From the NCBI RefSeq assembly GCF_000717595.1, contig NZ_JNZO01000034.1, forward strand, positions 1 through 64,000: a stretch of DNA of 64,000 bases, read 5' to 3'. The position numbers and the translations under genes are program-made. The notes beneath the pieces are model-generated. The model was given only the letters and a program-made list of their open reading frames with translations, ran no database searches and was not told the DNA's origin. The stretch's first letter is position 1, and every line of letters begins with the position of its first letter. This stretch comes from Streptomyces flavochromogenes (GTDB taxonomy: Bacteria > Actinomycetota > Actinomycetes > Streptomycetales > Streptomycetaceae). Shown piece after piece: positions 9,849 through 19,798 of the stretch.

Positions 9849-11009
9849 ATGTCTCTCGACCACCGGCTCTCCGCCGAGCACGAGGAACTCCGCCGTACCG
9901 TCGAGGCGTTCGCCCACGACGTCGTGGCGCCGAAGATCGGCGACTACTACGAGCGGCACGAGTTCCCGTACGAGATCGTCCGTGAGATGGGCCGTATGGG
10001 CCTGTTCGGGCTGCCGTTCCCCGAGGAGTACGGCGGCATGGGCGGTGACTACCTGGCGCTCGGCATCGCCCTGGAGGAGCTGGCCCGGGTCGACTCCTCC
10101 GTCGCGATCACCCTGGAGGCGGGTGTCTCGCTCGGCGCGATGCCCGTGTACCTCTTCGGTACGGACGAGCAGAAGCGCGAGTGGCTGCCGAGGCTCTGTG
10201 CCGGCGAGCTGCTGGGGGCCTTCGGTCTCACCGAGCCGGGCGCCGGTTCGGACGCGGGCGGCACCCGTACGACGGCCGTGCGCGACGGCGACCACTGGGT
10301 CATCAACGGTTCGAAGTGCTTCATCACCAACTCCGGTACGGACATCACGGGTCTGGTGACGGTCACGGCGGTCACCGGCCGCAAGCCCGACGGCCGTCCG
10401 CTGATCTCCTCGATCATCGTCCCTTCCGGCACCCCCGGTTTCACCGTGGCCGCCCCCTACTCGAAGGTCGGCTGGAACGCCTCGGACACCCGTGAGCTGT
10501 CCTTCGACGACGTCCGCGTCCCGGTGGAGAACCTGCTCGGCGAGGAGGGCCGCGGCTACGCGCAGTTCCTGCGGATCCTCGACGAGGGCCGGGTCGCGAT
10601 CGCGGCGCTGGCGACGGGTCTGGCGCAGGGCTGTGTCGACGAGTCGGTGAAGTACGCGAAGGAACGTCACGCCTTCGGCCGGCCGATCGGCGACAACCAG
10701 GCCATCCAGTTCAAGATCGCCGACATGGAGATGCGGGCGCACATGGCCCGGATCGGCTGGCGGGACGCGGCCTCGCGGCTGGTCCTCGGCGAGACGTTCA
10801 AGAAGGAGGCGGCGATCGCGAAGCTGTACTCCTCGACGGTGGCCGTGGACAACGCCCGTGAGGCGACCCAGATCCACGGCGGCTACGGCTTCATGAACGA
10901 GTACCCGGTGGCCCGGATGTGGCGCGACTCGAAGATCCTGGAGATCGGCGAGGGCACGAGCGAGGTCCAGCGGATGCTGATCGCCCGGGAGTTGGGCCTG
11001 CAGGCCTGA
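9849..11009 (+). CDS. fadE4: acyl-CoA dehydrogenase (isovaleryl-CoA-type, leucine pathway)
   Basis: 386 aa FAD acyl-CoA dehydrogenase. Features: [54 protein letters not shown] and C-terminal [20 protein letters not shown] plus [20 protein letters not shown]. In this operon it most likely makes 3-methylcrotonyl-CoA from isovaleryl-CoA, the substrate of the carboxylase encoded upstream, although short straight-chain substrates are possible. Start ATG 9849 begins the conserved N-terminal domain; AAGGAG sits across the hmgL stop (9832-9837). It is last in the operon and a strong terminator follows. Confidence 0.9.
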   Translation: MSLDHRLSAEHEELRRTVEAFAHDVVAPKIGDYYERHEFPYEIVREMGRMGLFGLPFPEEYGGMGGDYLALGIALEELARVDSSVAITLEAGVSLGAMPVYLFGTDEQKREWLPRLCAGELLGAFGLTEPGAGSDAGGTRTTAVRDGDHWVINGSKCFITNSGTDITGLVTVTAVTGRKPDGRPLISSIIVPSGTPGFTVAAPYSKVGWNASDTRELSFDDVRVPVENLLGEEGRGYAQFLRILDEGRVAIAALATGLAQGCVDESVKYAKERHAFGRPIGDNQAIQFKIADMEMRAHMARIGWRDAASRLVLGETFKKEAAIAKLYSSTVAVDNAREATQIHGGYGFMNEYPVARMWRDSKILEIGEGTSEVQRMLIARELGLQA

Positions 11010-11029
11010 CCCGGTCCGGTCCGCACGGA

Positions 11030-11060
11030 GGGTCCGCCGCCCCGAGGGGGTGGCGGACCC
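11030..11060 (+). terminator. intrinsic terminator of the acc-hmgL-fadE4 operon
   Basis: GGGTCCGCC (11030-11038) pairs with GGCGGACCC (11052-11060) around a 13-base loop, followed by TTCCCCCCTT. It starts 20 bp after the fadE4 stop and isolates the acyl-CoA operon from desF. Confidence 0.8.
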
Positions 11061-11081
11061 TTCCCCCCTTACCGGCTTATG

Positions 11082-11100
11082 TGAGGTTAGGCTAACCTAT
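11082..11100. promoter_or_regulatory. iron box (DmdR/IdeR operator) before desF
   Basis: TGAGGTTAGGCTAACCTAT, close to the actinobacterial iron-box consensus TTAGGTTAGGCTAACCTAA. It ends six bases before the desF ATG, so a repressor bound here would cover the promoter and possibly the start of the message. Confidence 0.9.
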
Positions 11101-11106
11101 GTTTTC

Positions 11107-11967
11107 ATGACGAACCCCGAGACCGCCCCCTTCCAGTTCTTCCACCTGCGGGTGGACCGGACCCGGCGGCTCGGCCCGTCCCTGGTCCGCGTCACCTTCA
11201 CCGGCGACGACCTGAAGAACTTCGCCGCCGGCGGCCGCGACCAGTCGCTCTCCCTCTTCCTGCCGCACCCCGGCCAGGACGCGCCCGCCCTGCCGCCGCT
11301 CGACAACCCGGACATGTACGCGATCCTCGGCGCCTGGCGCGCGATGCCCGACGACGTGCGGGCCGTGATGCGTTCGTACACCGTCCGCGAGCAGCGCACC
11401 GAGCAGGAGCACGCCGAGAACGCCGTCGACATCGACTTCGCGATCCACGAGGACGGCGGCCCCGCCTGCCGTTGGGCCTCCCGGGCCACCCCCGGCGACC
11501 GTGTGGTCGTCCTCGGCCCGGCGATCGCCGAGAACACCGGCGTCCGCTTCCAGCTGCCCGAGGACGCCGACTCCGTCCTGATCTGGGCGGACGAGACGGC
11601 CCTTCCGGCCGCCTCGGCGATCCTGGAGTGGCTGCCGGCCGGGATCCGCGCCCAGGTGTTCCTGGAGGTGCCGTACTCCGGCGACCGTACGGAGCTGGCG
11701 ACACAGGCGGACGCGACCGTCACCTGGCTCGTACGCGAGGAGGGGGCGCCGTCCGCCGTGGACGCGGTGCGCGGCGTCGAACTGCCCGGAGAGGCCCCGT
11801 ACGTCTGGATCGCGGGCGAGTCGGGCGCGGTGAAGGCGCTGCGCCGGCACTTCGTGCGGGACGGTGAACTCGACCGGCGCCGGGTGACGTTCGTCGGCTA
11901 CTGGCGCAAGGGCCTGTCCGAGGACGCGCTGCGCGAGGTCCCGGACGAGACGCAGGAAGAGGCATAA
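11107..11967 (+). CDS. desF: siderophore-interacting protein / ferric-siderophore reductase
   Basis: 286 aa cytoplasmic flavin/NAD(P)H protein of the SIP (ViuB-like) family, expected to reduce imported ferrioxamine and release Fe2+. FAD-binding signature RSYTVRE lies near residue 80 and the C-terminal GYWRKGLSEDALRE is typical. The start is ATG 11107: the ATG at 11099 is out of frame and reads only Met-Phe-Ser-stop. No Shine-Dalgarno precedes 11107, and the iron box is six bases upstream, so the message may be leaderless or coupled to that mini-frame. In S. coelicolor a ferrioxamine-binding lipoprotein gene (desE) is next to desF; none is present here. Confidence 0.88.
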   Translation: MTNPETAPFQFFHLRVDRTRRLGPSLVRVTFTGDDLKNFAAGGRDQSLSLFLPHPGQDAPALPPLDNPDMYAILGAWRAMPDDVRAVMRSYTVREQRTEQEHAENAVDIDFAIHEDGGPACRWASRATPGDRVVVLGPAIAENTGVRFQLPEDADSVLIWADETALPAASAILEWLPAGIRAQVFLEVPYSGDRTELATQADATVTWLVREEGAPSAVDAVRGVELPGEAPYVWIAGESGAVKALRRHFVRDGELDRRRVTFVGYWRKGLSEDALREVPDETQEEA

Positions 11968-12076
11968 CCCGGGACACACCAGCCCGGTGCACACCCCGCC
12001 ATAACCGGACAGTCCGGTCGATGGCGATCGTCAACTCCCGTGACACATGAGGGGCGAGGGTCGTTGCGGTGGAAAG

Positions 12077-12095
12077 TTAGGTTAGGCTAACCTTG
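12077..12095. promoter_or_regulatory. iron box (DmdR/IdeR operator) before desABCD
   Basis: TTAGGTTAGGCTAACCTTG, a near-perfect iron box 76 bp upstream of the desA ATG. The 109-bp stretch before it (11968-12076) shows no gene. Repression by iron-loaded DmdR1 is the known control of this operon in streptomycetes. Confidence 0.93.
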
Positions 12096-12171
12096 TTTTC
12101 ACCGCGTCGCCCCTCGCCCCTTTCCCCTGTCCGGAGGGCGCGACCGAGCCCCGTACCTGGAGGCCCCCCAC

Positions 12172-13611
12172 ATGCGCTCTCACCTGCTCAACGACGCCAC
12201 GGCGGAGAGCTACCGGCGCTCCGTCACCGAAGGAGTCGAGCGGGTGGCGGACAAACTCGCCGCGACGCGACGTCCGTTCACCGGAGTGACCCCCGCCGAG
12301 CTCGCCCCCGTCATCGACGCCGTCGACCTCGACCGTCCGCTCGGCGACTCCTCCGCCGCGCTCGACGAGCTGGAGAGCGTCTACCTCCGGGACGCCGTCT
12401 ACTTCCACCACCCCCGCTACCTGGGCCACCTCAACTGCCCGGTGGTCATCCCCGCCGTCCTCGGCGAGGCGGTGCTCTCGGCGGTCAACTCCTCCCTGGA
12501 CACCTGGGACCAGAGCGCCGGCGGCACCCTCATCGAGCGCAAGATCGTCGACTGGACCTGCGGCCGCATCGGCCTCGGCCCCGCCGCCGACGGCGTGTTC
12601 ACCAGCGGCGGTACGCAGTCCAACCTCCAGGCACTGCTCCTCGCCCGCGAGGAGGCGAAGACGACCGACCTGTCGAAGCTCCGGATCTTCTCCTCCGAGT
12701 GCAGCCACTTCAGCGTCCAGAAGTCGGCCACCCTCCTCGGCCTCGGCCAGGACGCCGTCGTCTCCATACCCGTCGACCGGAACAAGCGGATGCAGTCCGT
12801 CGTCCTCGCCGCCGAGCTGGAGGCCTGCCGCGCCGAGGGCCTCGTCCCGATGGCGATCGTCGCCACCGCCGGCACCACCGACTTCGGTTCCATCGACCCG
12901 CTGCCCGAGATCGCCGCCCTGGCCGACGAGTACGGCGCCTGGATGCACGTGGACGCCGCCTACGGCTGCGGACTGCTCGCCTCCCCGACCCGCCGCCACC
13001 TCCTGGACGGCATCGAGCGGGCCGACTCGGTCACCGTCGACTTCCACAAGTCCTTCTTCCAGCCGGTGAGTTCCTCCGCCGTCCTGGTCCGCGACGGGGC
13101 GACCCTGCGGCACGCGACCTACCACGCGGACTACCTCAACCCGCGCCGCACCATCGCGGAGCAGATCCCCAACCAGGTCGACAAGTCCCTCCAGACCACC
13201 CGCCGCTTCGACGCGCTCAAGCTGTGGATGACGCTGCGCGTGATGGGCGCCGACGGTGTGGGGCAGCTCTTCGACGAGGTCTGCGACCTGGCCGCCGAGG
13301 GCTTCGCGCTGCTCGCCGCCGACCCGCACTACGACGTCGTGGTCGAGCCGCAGATCTCCACCCTCGTCTACCGCTACATCCCGGAGAAGGTCACGTCCCC
13401 CGAGGACATCGACCGGGCCAACCTGCACGCCCGCAAGGCCCTCTTCGCCTCCGGCGAGGCCGTCGTCGCCGGCACCAAGGTCGACGGCCGCCAGTACCTC
13501 AAGTTCACCCTGCTCAACCCCGAGACCACCGCGGCCGACATCGCCGCCGTCCTCGATCTGATCGCCGGCTACGCCGAGCAGTACCTGGGAGAGACCCTTG
13601 TCCACGCCTGA
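12172..13611 (+). CDS. desA: lysine decarboxylase, desferrioxamine biosynthesis
   Basis: 479 aa PLP-dependent group II decarboxylase that converts L-lysine to cadaverine, the first step to desferrioxamines. Seen: [49 protein letters not shown] with the PLP-contact Asp, and the Schiff-base lysine in VDFHKSFFQ. Start ATG 12172 follows GGAGG at 12159-12163. The stop lies 14 bases inside desB. It is the first gene of desABCD and is placed behind an iron box. Confidence 0.95.
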   Translation: MRSHLLNDATAESYRRSVTEGVERVADKLAATRRPFTGVTPAELAPVIDAVDLDRPLGDSSAALDELESVYLRDAVYFHHPRYLGHLNCPVVIPAVLGEAVLSAVNSSLDTWDQSAGGTLIERKIVDWTCGRIGLGPAADGVFTSGGTQSNLQALLLAREEAKTTDLSKLRIFSSECSHFSVQKSATLLGLGQDAVVSIPVDRNKRMQSVVLAAELEACRAEGLVPMAIVATAGTTDFGSIDPLPEIAALADEYGAWMHVDAAYGCGLLASPTRRHLLDGIERADSVTVDFHKSFFQPVSSSAVLVRDGATLRHATYHADYLNPRRTIAEQIPNQVDKSLQTTRRFDALKLWMTLRVMGADGVGQLFDEVCDLAAEGFALLAADPHYDVVVEPQISTLVYRYIPEKVTSPEDIDRANLHARKALFASGEAVVAGTKVDGRQYLKFTLLNPETTAADIAAVLDLIAGYAEQYLGETLVHA

Positions 13612-14881
13612 GACGACCGAGATCCACGACTTCATCGGCATCGGACTCGGTCCGTTCAACCTCGGACTCGCCTGCCTGACGGAGCCGATCGACGAGCTGA
13701 ACGGCCTCTTCCTGGAGTCGAAGCCCGACTTCGAGTGGCACTCGGGGATGTTCCTGGAGGGCGCCCACCTCCAGACCCCGTTCATGTCGGACCTGGTCAC
13801 GATGGCCGACCCGACCTCGCCGTACTCCTTCCTGAACTACCTGAAGGACAAGGGCCGGCTGTACTCGTTCTACATCCGCGAGAACTTCTACCCGCTGCGG
13901 ACCGAGTACAACGACTACTGCCGCTGGGCCGCCGGACGCCTCTCCTCCGTCCGCTTCTCGACCACCGTCGCGACCGTGACGTTCGACGAGGGCGCCGAGG
14001 TGTACGTGGTGACCACCGAGGGCGGAGAGACGTTCCGCGCGCGTCGTCTGGTCCTCGGCACCGGCACCCCGGCCTACGTCCCCGAGACCTGCCGGGGCCT
14101 CGGCGGCGACCTGATCCACAACTCGCGCTACCTCCCGAACAAGGAGGAGCTCCAGAAGAAGAAGTCGATCACCCTGGTCGGCAGCGGCCAGAGCGCCGCC
14201 GAGATCTACTACGACCTCCTCGGCGAGATCGACGTCCACGGGTACAAGCTCAACTGGGTGACCCGCTCCCCGCGCTTCTTCCCGCTGGAGTACACCAAGC
14301 TCACCCTGGAGATGACCTCCCCGGAGTACGTGGACTACTTCCACGCCCTCCCCGAGCAGACCCGCTACCGCCTGGAGACCCAGCAGAAGGGCCTCTTCAA
14401 GGGCATCGACGGCGAGCTGATCGACGCCATCTTCGACCTGCTCTACCAGAAGAACCTGAACGGCCCCGTGCCCACCCGCCTCCTCACCAACTCCGCGCTG
14501 CACACCGCCGCGTACGAGGAGTCGACGGGCACGTACACCCTCGGCTTCCGCCAGGAGGAGCAGGAGAAGGACTTCACCCTGGACACCGAGGGCCTGATCC
14601 TCGCCACCGGGTACAAGTACGCCGTCCCCGCCTTCCTCGAGCCGGTCCGCGACCGCCTCAACTGGGACGGCCAGGGCCGCTTCGACGTGGCCCGCAACTA
14701 CGCGATCGACACGACGGGCCGCGGGGTGTTCCTGCAGAACGCCTCCGTGCACACCCACTCGATCACCTCGCCCGACCTCGGCATGGGGGCGTACCGCAAC
14801 GCGTACATCATCGGGGCGATGCTGGGCTACGAGTACTACCCCGTCGAGAAGACCATCGCTTTCCAGGAGTTCGCGGCATGA
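13598..14881 (+). CDS. desB: cadaverine N-hydroxylase (FAD/NADPH monooxygenase)
   Basis: 427 aa member of the lysine/ornithine N-monooxygenase family; hydroxylates cadaverine to N-hydroxycadaverine. FAD-binding motif [14 protein letters not shown] at residues ~10-24 and NADPH-binding [16 protein letters not shown] near residue 190 are clear; the C-terminal FAD segment is [17 protein letters not shown]. The start is TTG 13598, overlapping desA by 14 bases and preceded by GGGAGAG. A TTG start may hold down expression relative to DesA, which is inference. The stop overlaps desC by four bases (ATGA). Confidence 0.95.
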   Translation: MSTPETTEIHDFIGIGLGPFNLGLACLTEPIDELNGLFLESKPDFEWHSGMFLEGAHLQTPFMSDLVTMADPTSPYSFLNYLKDKGRLYSFYIRENFYPLRTEYNDYCRWAAGRLSSVRFSTTVATVTFDEGAEVYVVTTEGGETFRARRLVLGTGTPAYVPETCRGLGGDLIHNSRYLPNKEELQKKKSITLVGSGQSAAEIYYDLLGEIDVHGYKLNWVTRSPRFFPLEYTKLTLEMTSPEYVDYFHALPEQTRYRLETQQKGLFKGIDGELIDAIFDLLYQKNLNGPVPTRLLTNSALHTAAYEESTGTYTLGFRQEEQEKDFTLDTEGLILATGYKYAVPAFLEPVRDRLNWDGQGRFDVARNYAIDTTGRGVFLQNASVHTHSITSPDLGMGAYRNAYIIGAMLGYEYYPVEKTIAFQEFAA

Positions 14882-15408
14882 CCGTATCGATACGTCCCTT
14901 CGATCCCCTGAAGGACGCGGAGCTGATCCACCCCTGGGTCACCCACCCCAAGGCCGCCTTCTGGATGATGCAGGACGCCACGCCGCAGGACGTCGAGCGC
15001 GAGTACACGGCGATCACCGCCCACCCGCACCACGACGCCTTCATCGGCGAGGTCGACGGCGAGCCGGCCTTCCTCATGGAGCGGTACGACCCGTCGGAGC
15101 TGGAGCTGGTCGGGCTGTACGAGCCGCAGCCCGGTGACGTCGGCATGCACTTCCTCGTCGCGCCCACCGACACCCCCGTGCACGGCTTCACCCGCACCGT
15201 GATCACCGCCGTGATGGCGGAGCTGTTCGCCGACCCGGCGACCCTCCGGGTGGTCGTCGAGCCGGACGTGTCCAACAAGGCCGTCCACACGCTCAACGAG
15301 GCCGTCGGCTTCGTGCCGGAGCGCGAGATCCAGAAGCCGGAGAAGAAGGCTCTGCTGAGCTTCTGCACCCGGGAGCAGTTCCAGGCCGCTGTGGGAGTCG
15401 CCGTATGA
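14878..15408 (+). CDS. desC: N-hydroxycadaverine acyltransferase (GNAT)
   Basis: 176 aa GNAT-fold acyltransferase of the IucB/RhbD type; adds acetyl or succinyl from CoA to N-hydroxycadaverine. Seen: [20 protein letters not shown] at the N-terminus, [10 protein letters not shown] before the acyl-CoA helix, and [20 protein letters not shown]. The start ATG overlaps the desB stop (ATGA), and its own stop overlaps the desD start in the same way, so desB-C-D are translationally coupled. Confidence 0.93.
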   Translation: MTVSIRPFDPLKDAELIHPWVTHPKAAFWMMQDATPQDVEREYTAITAHPHHDAFIGEVDGEPAFLMERYDPSELELVGLYEPQPGDVGMHFLVAPTDTPVHGFTRTVITAVMAELFADPATLRVVVEPDVSNKAVHTLNEAVGFVPEREIQKPEKKALLSFCTREQFQAAVGVAV

Positions 15409-17192
15409 GCACCATCGATGTGTCGAACCCCGTCGCGCACCTCACCCCCGAGCTCTGGGCGGACGCCAACCGCGCACTGATCCGCAAGGGGCTCGCGGAG
15501 TTCGCCCACGAGCGGCTCCTCGACCCGCGGGAGCTCGGCGAGAGCCGCTACGCGGTCCTGTCGGACGACGGCACCACCGAATACCGCTTCACCGCGGACC
15601 GGTACGCCCTCGACCACTGGCAGGTCTACGCCGAGTCGATCAGCCGCCACCGCGGTGACGAGCAGCTCCCGCTCGACGCGCTCCGGTTCATCACCGAGCT
15701 GCGCGGCGCCCTCGGCCTGAGCGACGAGGTCCTGCCCGTCTACCTGGAGGAGATCTCCTCCACGCTCGCCGGTACGGCGTTCAAGGCGACCAAGGAGCCG
15801 GTCACCTCCTCCGAGCTCACCCACGCCGGTTTCCAGGCGATCGAGACGGGGATGACCGAGGGCCACCCCTGCTTCGTCGCCAACAACGGCCGGCTCGGCT
15901 TCGGCGTGGACGAGTTCCGCGCGTACGCCCCCGAGGCGGCGAGCGAGATCCACCTGATCTGGCTGGCGGCGCGGCGCGACCGCACCACCTTCACGGCCGG
16001 CGCGGGCATCGACTACGAGGCCTTCGTCCGCGCGGAGCTGGGCGACGCGACGGTGGACGGCTTCGCGGCGACCCTGGCGGCCCGCGGCCTCGACCCGGCC
16101 GACTACCTCCTCATGCCGGCGCACCCCTGGCAGTGGTGGAACAAGCTGTCCGTCACCTTCGCGGCCGAGGTCGCGCAGCAGCGCCTGGTGTACCTGGGCG
16201 AGGGCGACGACACGTATCTGGCGCAGCAGTCGATCCGTACCTTCTTCAACACCTCCGACCCGGCCAAGCACTATGTGAAGACGGCCCTCTCCGTCCTCAA
16301 CATGGGCTTCATGCGGGGTCTTTCGGCCGCGTACATGGAGGCGACTCCGGCGATCAACGACTGGCTGCACACGCTGATCGAGTCGGACGCGACGTTCCGG
16401 TCGGCGCGCTTCTCGATCATCCGCGAGCGGGCGGCCGTCGGCTACCGGCACCTGGAGTACGAGGCCGCGACCGACCGCTACTCGCCGTACCGCAAGATGC
16501 TGGCGGCGCTCTGGCGCGAGTCCCCGGTGCCGACCCTCGCCGAGGGCGAGCGGCTCGCGACGATGGCGTCCCTCCTGCACGTGGACCACACGGGCGCGTC
16601 GTTCGCGGGTGCGCTGATCAAGGAGTCGGGCCTGGAGGCCCCGGTCTGGCTCCGCCAGTACCTGGACGCCTACCTGCTCCCGGTCCTGCACAGCTTCTAC
16701 GCGTACGACCTGGCGTTCATGCCGCACGGCGAGAACGTGATCCTGGTCCTCGACGAGCGCGGCGCGGTGTCGCGGGCGATCTTCAAGGACATCGCCGAGG
16801 AGATCGTCGTCATGGACCCGGCGGCGGTCCTGCCGCCGGCGGTGGAGCGGGTCCGGGCGGAGATCCCCGAGGACATGAAGCTCCTCTCGGTCTTCACGGA
16901 CGTCTTCGACTGCTTCTTCCGCTTCCTGGCGGCGACGCTCGCCACGGAGGGCGTCCTCGACGAGGACGGCTTCTGGCGGACGGTCGCGGAGTGCGTACGC
17001 GGCTACGAGCAGTCGAAGCCGGAACTGGCGGACCGGTTCGCGCAGTACGACATGTTCGCGGAGACCTTCGCCCTGTCGGCCCTGAACCGCCTCCAGCTCC
17101 GCAACAACAAGCAGATGGTCGACCTCTCCGACCCGTCGGCGGCCCTCCAGCTCGTCGGCGACCTGGTGAACCCGATCGCCCGCTTCGCCTGA
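15405..17192 (+). CDS. desD: NIS siderophore synthetase forming desferrioxamine
   Basis: 595 aa IucA/IucC-type NRPS-independent synthetase; ATP-dependent oligomerisation and cyclisation of N-hydroxy-N-succinylcadaverine to desferrioxamine E/B. Family landmarks: GHPCFVANNGRLGFGVDEFRA (ATP/substrate region), MPAHPWQWWN, QQSIRTFFNTSDPAKHYVKT and LDAYLLPVLHSFYAYDLAFMPHGENVILVLD. Length is normal. It ends the operon; a long perfect hairpin follows after 54 bp. Confidence 0.95.
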   Translation: MSTIDVSNPVAHLTPELWADANRALIRKGLAEFAHERLLDPRELGESRYAVLSDDGTTEYRFTADRYALDHWQVYAESISRHRGDEQLPLDALRFITELRGALGLSDEVLPVYLEEISSTLAGTAFKATKEPVTSSELTHAGFQAIETGMTEGHPCFVANNGRLGFGVDEFRAYAPEAASEIHLIWLAARRDRTTFTAGAGIDYEAFVRAELGDATVDGFAATLAARGLDPADYLLMPAHPWQWWNKLSVTFAAEVAQQRLVYLGEGDDTYLAQQSIRTFFNTSDPAKHYVKTALSVLNMGFMRGLSAAYMEATPAINDWLHTLIESDATFRSARFSIIRERAAVGYRHLEYEAATDRYSPYRKMLAALWRESPVPTLAEGERLATMASLLHVDHTGASFAGALIKESGLEAPVWLRQYLDAYLLPVLHSFYAYDLAFMPHGENVILVLDERGAVSRAIFKDIAEEIVVMDPAAVLPPAVERVRAEIPEDMKLLSVFTDVFDCFFRFLAATLATEGVLDEDGFWRTVAECVRGYEQSKPELADRFAQYDMFAETFALSALNRLQLRNNKQMVDLSDPSAALQLVGDLVNPIARFA

Positions 17193-17246
17193 CGGAGCGC
17201 GCCCGCCGGGCGACCCCGGCCACGCACCCCGCGTGACCCCGAGACC

Positions 17247-17291
17247 GGTGTGAGCCCCGGCGGAGTACGGTCCTCCGCCGGGGCTCACACC
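17247..17291 (+). terminator. terminator of the desABCD operon
   Basis: A 19-bp perfect stem, 17247-17265 pairing with 17273-17291 (arms GGTGTGAGCCCC.. and ..GGGGCTCACACC), with a 7-base loop. It is followed by CTGTTCTCCCC; there is no long T run, as usual in streptomycetes. Confidence 0.85.
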
Positions 17292-17403
17292 TGTTCTCCC
17301 CGAAGGGGCACCCGCACGGCGTGGAGCCTCACCCGGCTACGGCTCGGTCACGTCGCGGGAGAAACGGCCCGGAAGATCGAATCCGGCGCACAGGATGAGG
17401 GGC

Positions 17404-17952
17404 ATGAGTCGTCACTCCCTCCGCGCCGCCGCCCTCGGCACGCTCCTGCTCGCCGGTCTCGTCCCGCTCGTCGGCGGCTGCGCCGACCCCGGCGACGACC
17501 CGCGTGCGACGGCCTCCCGCGAGGGCATGCGGTACTGCCCGGGCCCCAACGAGCCGCCACTCGAACCGCAGACGCCGTGCATCTCGCAGGACCCCGCGCA
17601 GAAGTACGCGGAGAACCACGGCTACCGGCGTCAGATGGAGATCACCGAGGAGCAGCGCGCCGGGGCACGGGACAGGGCGGAAGCCCTCGCCAAGGCGCTG
17701 TGGCGCATCAAGGACGAGCCGGCCGGCGAGTCCGAGATCCGGGCGGCTGCCGCCGCCGCCCTCGGCCTGGCGCCGCACGAGCTGGAGTACCGGGAGGGCG
17801 CCCGGGGCGAGCGCCCCCAGAACATCGACGTCGGTGGCGGCGAGGGCAAGGTCTGCGTCAACGGCCGCATCGACGACCAGGGGCAGGCCACCGCCGAGGT
17901 CGCGGGCCGCACGATGGACGGAACGTGCCTGCCGGGCCTCGGAGGCCACTGA
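17404..17952 (+). CDS. secreted lipoprotein of unknown function
   Basis: 182 aa. Residues 1-25 form a signal peptide (MSRHSLRAAALGTLLLAGLV) ending at the lipobox-like Val-Gly-Gly-Cys, so the mature protein is likely lipid-anchored outside the membrane. The mature part is charged, with two cysteines early (YCPG, PCIS) and two late (VCVNG, TCLPG) that could pair. I recognise no catalytic family. The ATG at 17395 (three codons upstream) is an alternative start; neither has a well-placed Shine-Dalgarno. It converges with the GH20 gene with only 7 bp between stops. Confidence 0.7.
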   Translation: MSRHSLRAAALGTLLLAGLVPLVGGCADPGDDPRATASREGMRYCPGPNEPPLEPQTPCISQDPAQKYAENHGYRRQMEITEEQRAGARDRAEALAKALWRIKDEPAGESEIRAAAAAALGLAPHELEYREGARGERPQNIDVGGGEGKVCVNGRIDDQGQATAEVAGRTMDGTCLPGLGGH

Positions 17953-17959
17953 CGATCCG

Positions 17960-19594
17960 CTACTCCGCCGGCCAGGGCACCTCCGGGGACCGGTAGTAGT
18001 CGATGCCCAGGGCGTCGAACCTCGGGGCCTGTTCCGCGAGGCGGACCTTGTAGGTGTCCCAGTCGTGGGTCGCCGCCGGTGACCAGCCGAGTTCCGCCAG
18101 GCCCGGCAGGCGCGGGAAGGCCATGACGTCGAGGTCGTCCGTGGTGGCCAGGGTCTCCGTCCAGAGCGGGGCCTCGATGCCGCGGACGGTTTCCTCCGGG
18201 GCGCCCGCGAGGTAGGTGGCCGGGTTCCAGTCGTACGACGTGCGGACCTCCACGTAGCCCGCCCAGGCGAGGCCGAGCTTGGTGTCCTTCGTGTACTTCA
18301 TGTCGAGATACGTGCGGTCGGCCGGGGAGAGGATCAGGCCGGTGCCGTTCCGGGCGGCGGCCGCGACCCGCTCCTTCTCCTCCGTGGGGGTGCGGTCGAG
18401 GCCCCAGTACTGGACGAGTGCGCCGTCCGCCGGGGTCGTGCCGGTCAGCTGGTGCCAGCCGACGACCTTCTTCCCGTACTTCGCGACGACCGGCTGCACC
18501 TTGTCCATGAAGGTCACGTAGTCCGCGTGGCTGGTGGAGTGCGCCTCGTCGCCGCCGATGTGGATGTACCGGCCGGGGGTGAGCGCGGCGATCTCGCGGA
18601 TCACGTCGTCGACGAAGTCGTACGTGACGGGCTTCGGCACGCACAGGGAGCTGAAGCCGACCTTGACGCCGGTGTAGAGCGGCGGGGCGACGCCGTCGCA
18701 GTTGAGCTCGGCGTAGGAGGCGAGGGCGGCGTTGGTGTGGCCGGGGAGGTCGATCTCGGGAATCACCTCCTGGTAGCGGGAGGCGGCGTACCGGACGATC
18801 TCCTGGTACTGGTCCTTGGTGTAGAAGCCGCCGGGTCCGCCGCCGACCTCGGTGGAGCCGCCGTGGGTGGTGAGCCGGGGCCAGGAGTCGACGGCGATGC
18901 GCCAGCCCTGGTCGTCGGAGAGGTGCAGATGGAGGGTGTTGACCTTGTAGAGCGCGAGCTGGTCGATGTACCGCTTCACCTCGTCGACGGTGAAGAAGTG
19001 GCGGGAGACGTCGAGCATGGCGCCCCGGTAGGCGTACCGCGGGGTGTCGGTGATCGTGCCGCCGGCGATCTTCCAGGGCCCGTTCTGGACGCTCTTGCGT
19101 TCGACGGCGGAGGGCAGCTGCTGGCGCAGGGTCTGGACGCCGCGGAAGAGCCCGGCGGGTTCGCGCGCGGTGAGGACGACGCCGTCGGGGGCCGAGTGGA
19201 GCCGGTAGCCCTCGGCGCCGAGCGCGGTGTCGCCGGGGCTGAGGCGGAGCCGGATGCCGCCGCGGGCGGCGACGTCCTCGACGACGGGCAGCGGGAAGCC
19301 GGTGGCGGGGCGGAGCAGTCCGGCGAGGTAGCGGCCGAGCTCCTGGGTCTCGCGGTTCGTGCCGTCCACGCCGATGCGGGTGGTCCGGGTGAGGGTGTAG
19401 GGCTCGCCCTCGGGGGTGACGGAGGCGGGTACGGGCACGATGCGGCCGAGCGGGCGGACCTCGGGCTCGGCGGCGGCCGTGGCGTTCTTGCCGTCCGTCG
19501 TGCTGTCGGCGGCGGCCTCCCCGCAGCCGACACCGGCGGCGGCGACCAGGAGCAGGGATCCGATCAGGCGCGGAATCCTTCGGCGCTGTGTCAC
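17960..19594 (-). CDS. beta-N-acetylhexosaminidase (GH20), secreted lipoprotein
   Basis: 544 aa GH20 exo-hexosaminidase that releases GlcNAc from chitooligosaccharides. Residues 1-24 are a lipoprotein signal peptide with lipobox Ala-Gly-Val-Gly-Cys24. The N-terminal GH20b domain runs to about residue 180; the catalytic barrel begins at YRGAMLDVSRHFF. The catalytic pair is Asp349-Glu350 in YIHIGGDEAHS, the substrate-assisted mechanism of GH20. The GTG start has AAGGGGA just upstream. A DasR-type operator lies ~100 bp before the start, so induction by GlcNAc is likely. Confidence 0.93.
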   Translation of the reverse strand: MTQRRRIPRLIGSLLLVAAAGVGCGEAAADSTTDGKNATAAAEPEVRPLGRIVPVPASVTPEGEPYTLTRTTRIGVDGTNRETQELGRYLAGLLRPATGFPLPVVEDVAARGGIRLRLSPGDTALGAEGYRLHSAPDGVVLTAREPAGLFRGVQTLRQQLPSAVERKSVQNGPWKIAGGTITDTPRYAYRGAMLDVSRHFFTVDEVKRYIDQLALYKVNTLHLHLSDDQGWRIAVDSWPRLTTHGGSTEVGGGPGGFYTKDQYQEIVRYAASRYQEVIPEIDLPGHTNAALASYAELNCDGVAPPLYTGVKVGFSSLCVPKPVTYDFVDDVIREIAALTPGRYIHIGGDEAHSTSHADYVTFMDKVQPVVAKYGKKVVGWHQLTGTTPADGALVQYWGLDRTPTEEKERVAAAARNGTGLILSPADRTYLDMKYTKDTKLGLAWAGYVEVRTSYDWNPATYLAGAPEETVRGIEAPLWTETLATTDDLDVMAFPRLPGLAELGWSPAATHDWDTYKVRLAEQAPRFDALGIDYYRSPEVPWPAE

Positions 19595-19692
19595 AGGCTG
19601 GTCCCCTTCGGGCGTTGGATCAGGCGTTGGACGCGTCTGTCGAGTTCTATATCCGAACCGTCACCATGCGTACCGCCGAGGTATCCACGCGT

Positions 19693-19708
19693 CAAGGTCT
19701 GGACCAAT
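19693..19708. promoter_or_regulatory. DasR-responsive element upstream of the GH20 gene
   Basis: CAAGGTCTGGACCAAT, with the GGTC-N2-GACC core of the DasR consensus ACTGGTCTAGACCACT (11 of 16 match). It sits 99 bp upstream of the GH20 start. The same core appears before the GH18 chitinase and the AA10 gene in this window. Confidence 0.78.
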
Positions 19709-19798
19709 CACCCCGGATGACGGGTGGATCATGGCACGCCTGCCCGATATCGGGCAGGATTCTTGCGAATCGAGACAGGTACCCCCCAATATTCATGG

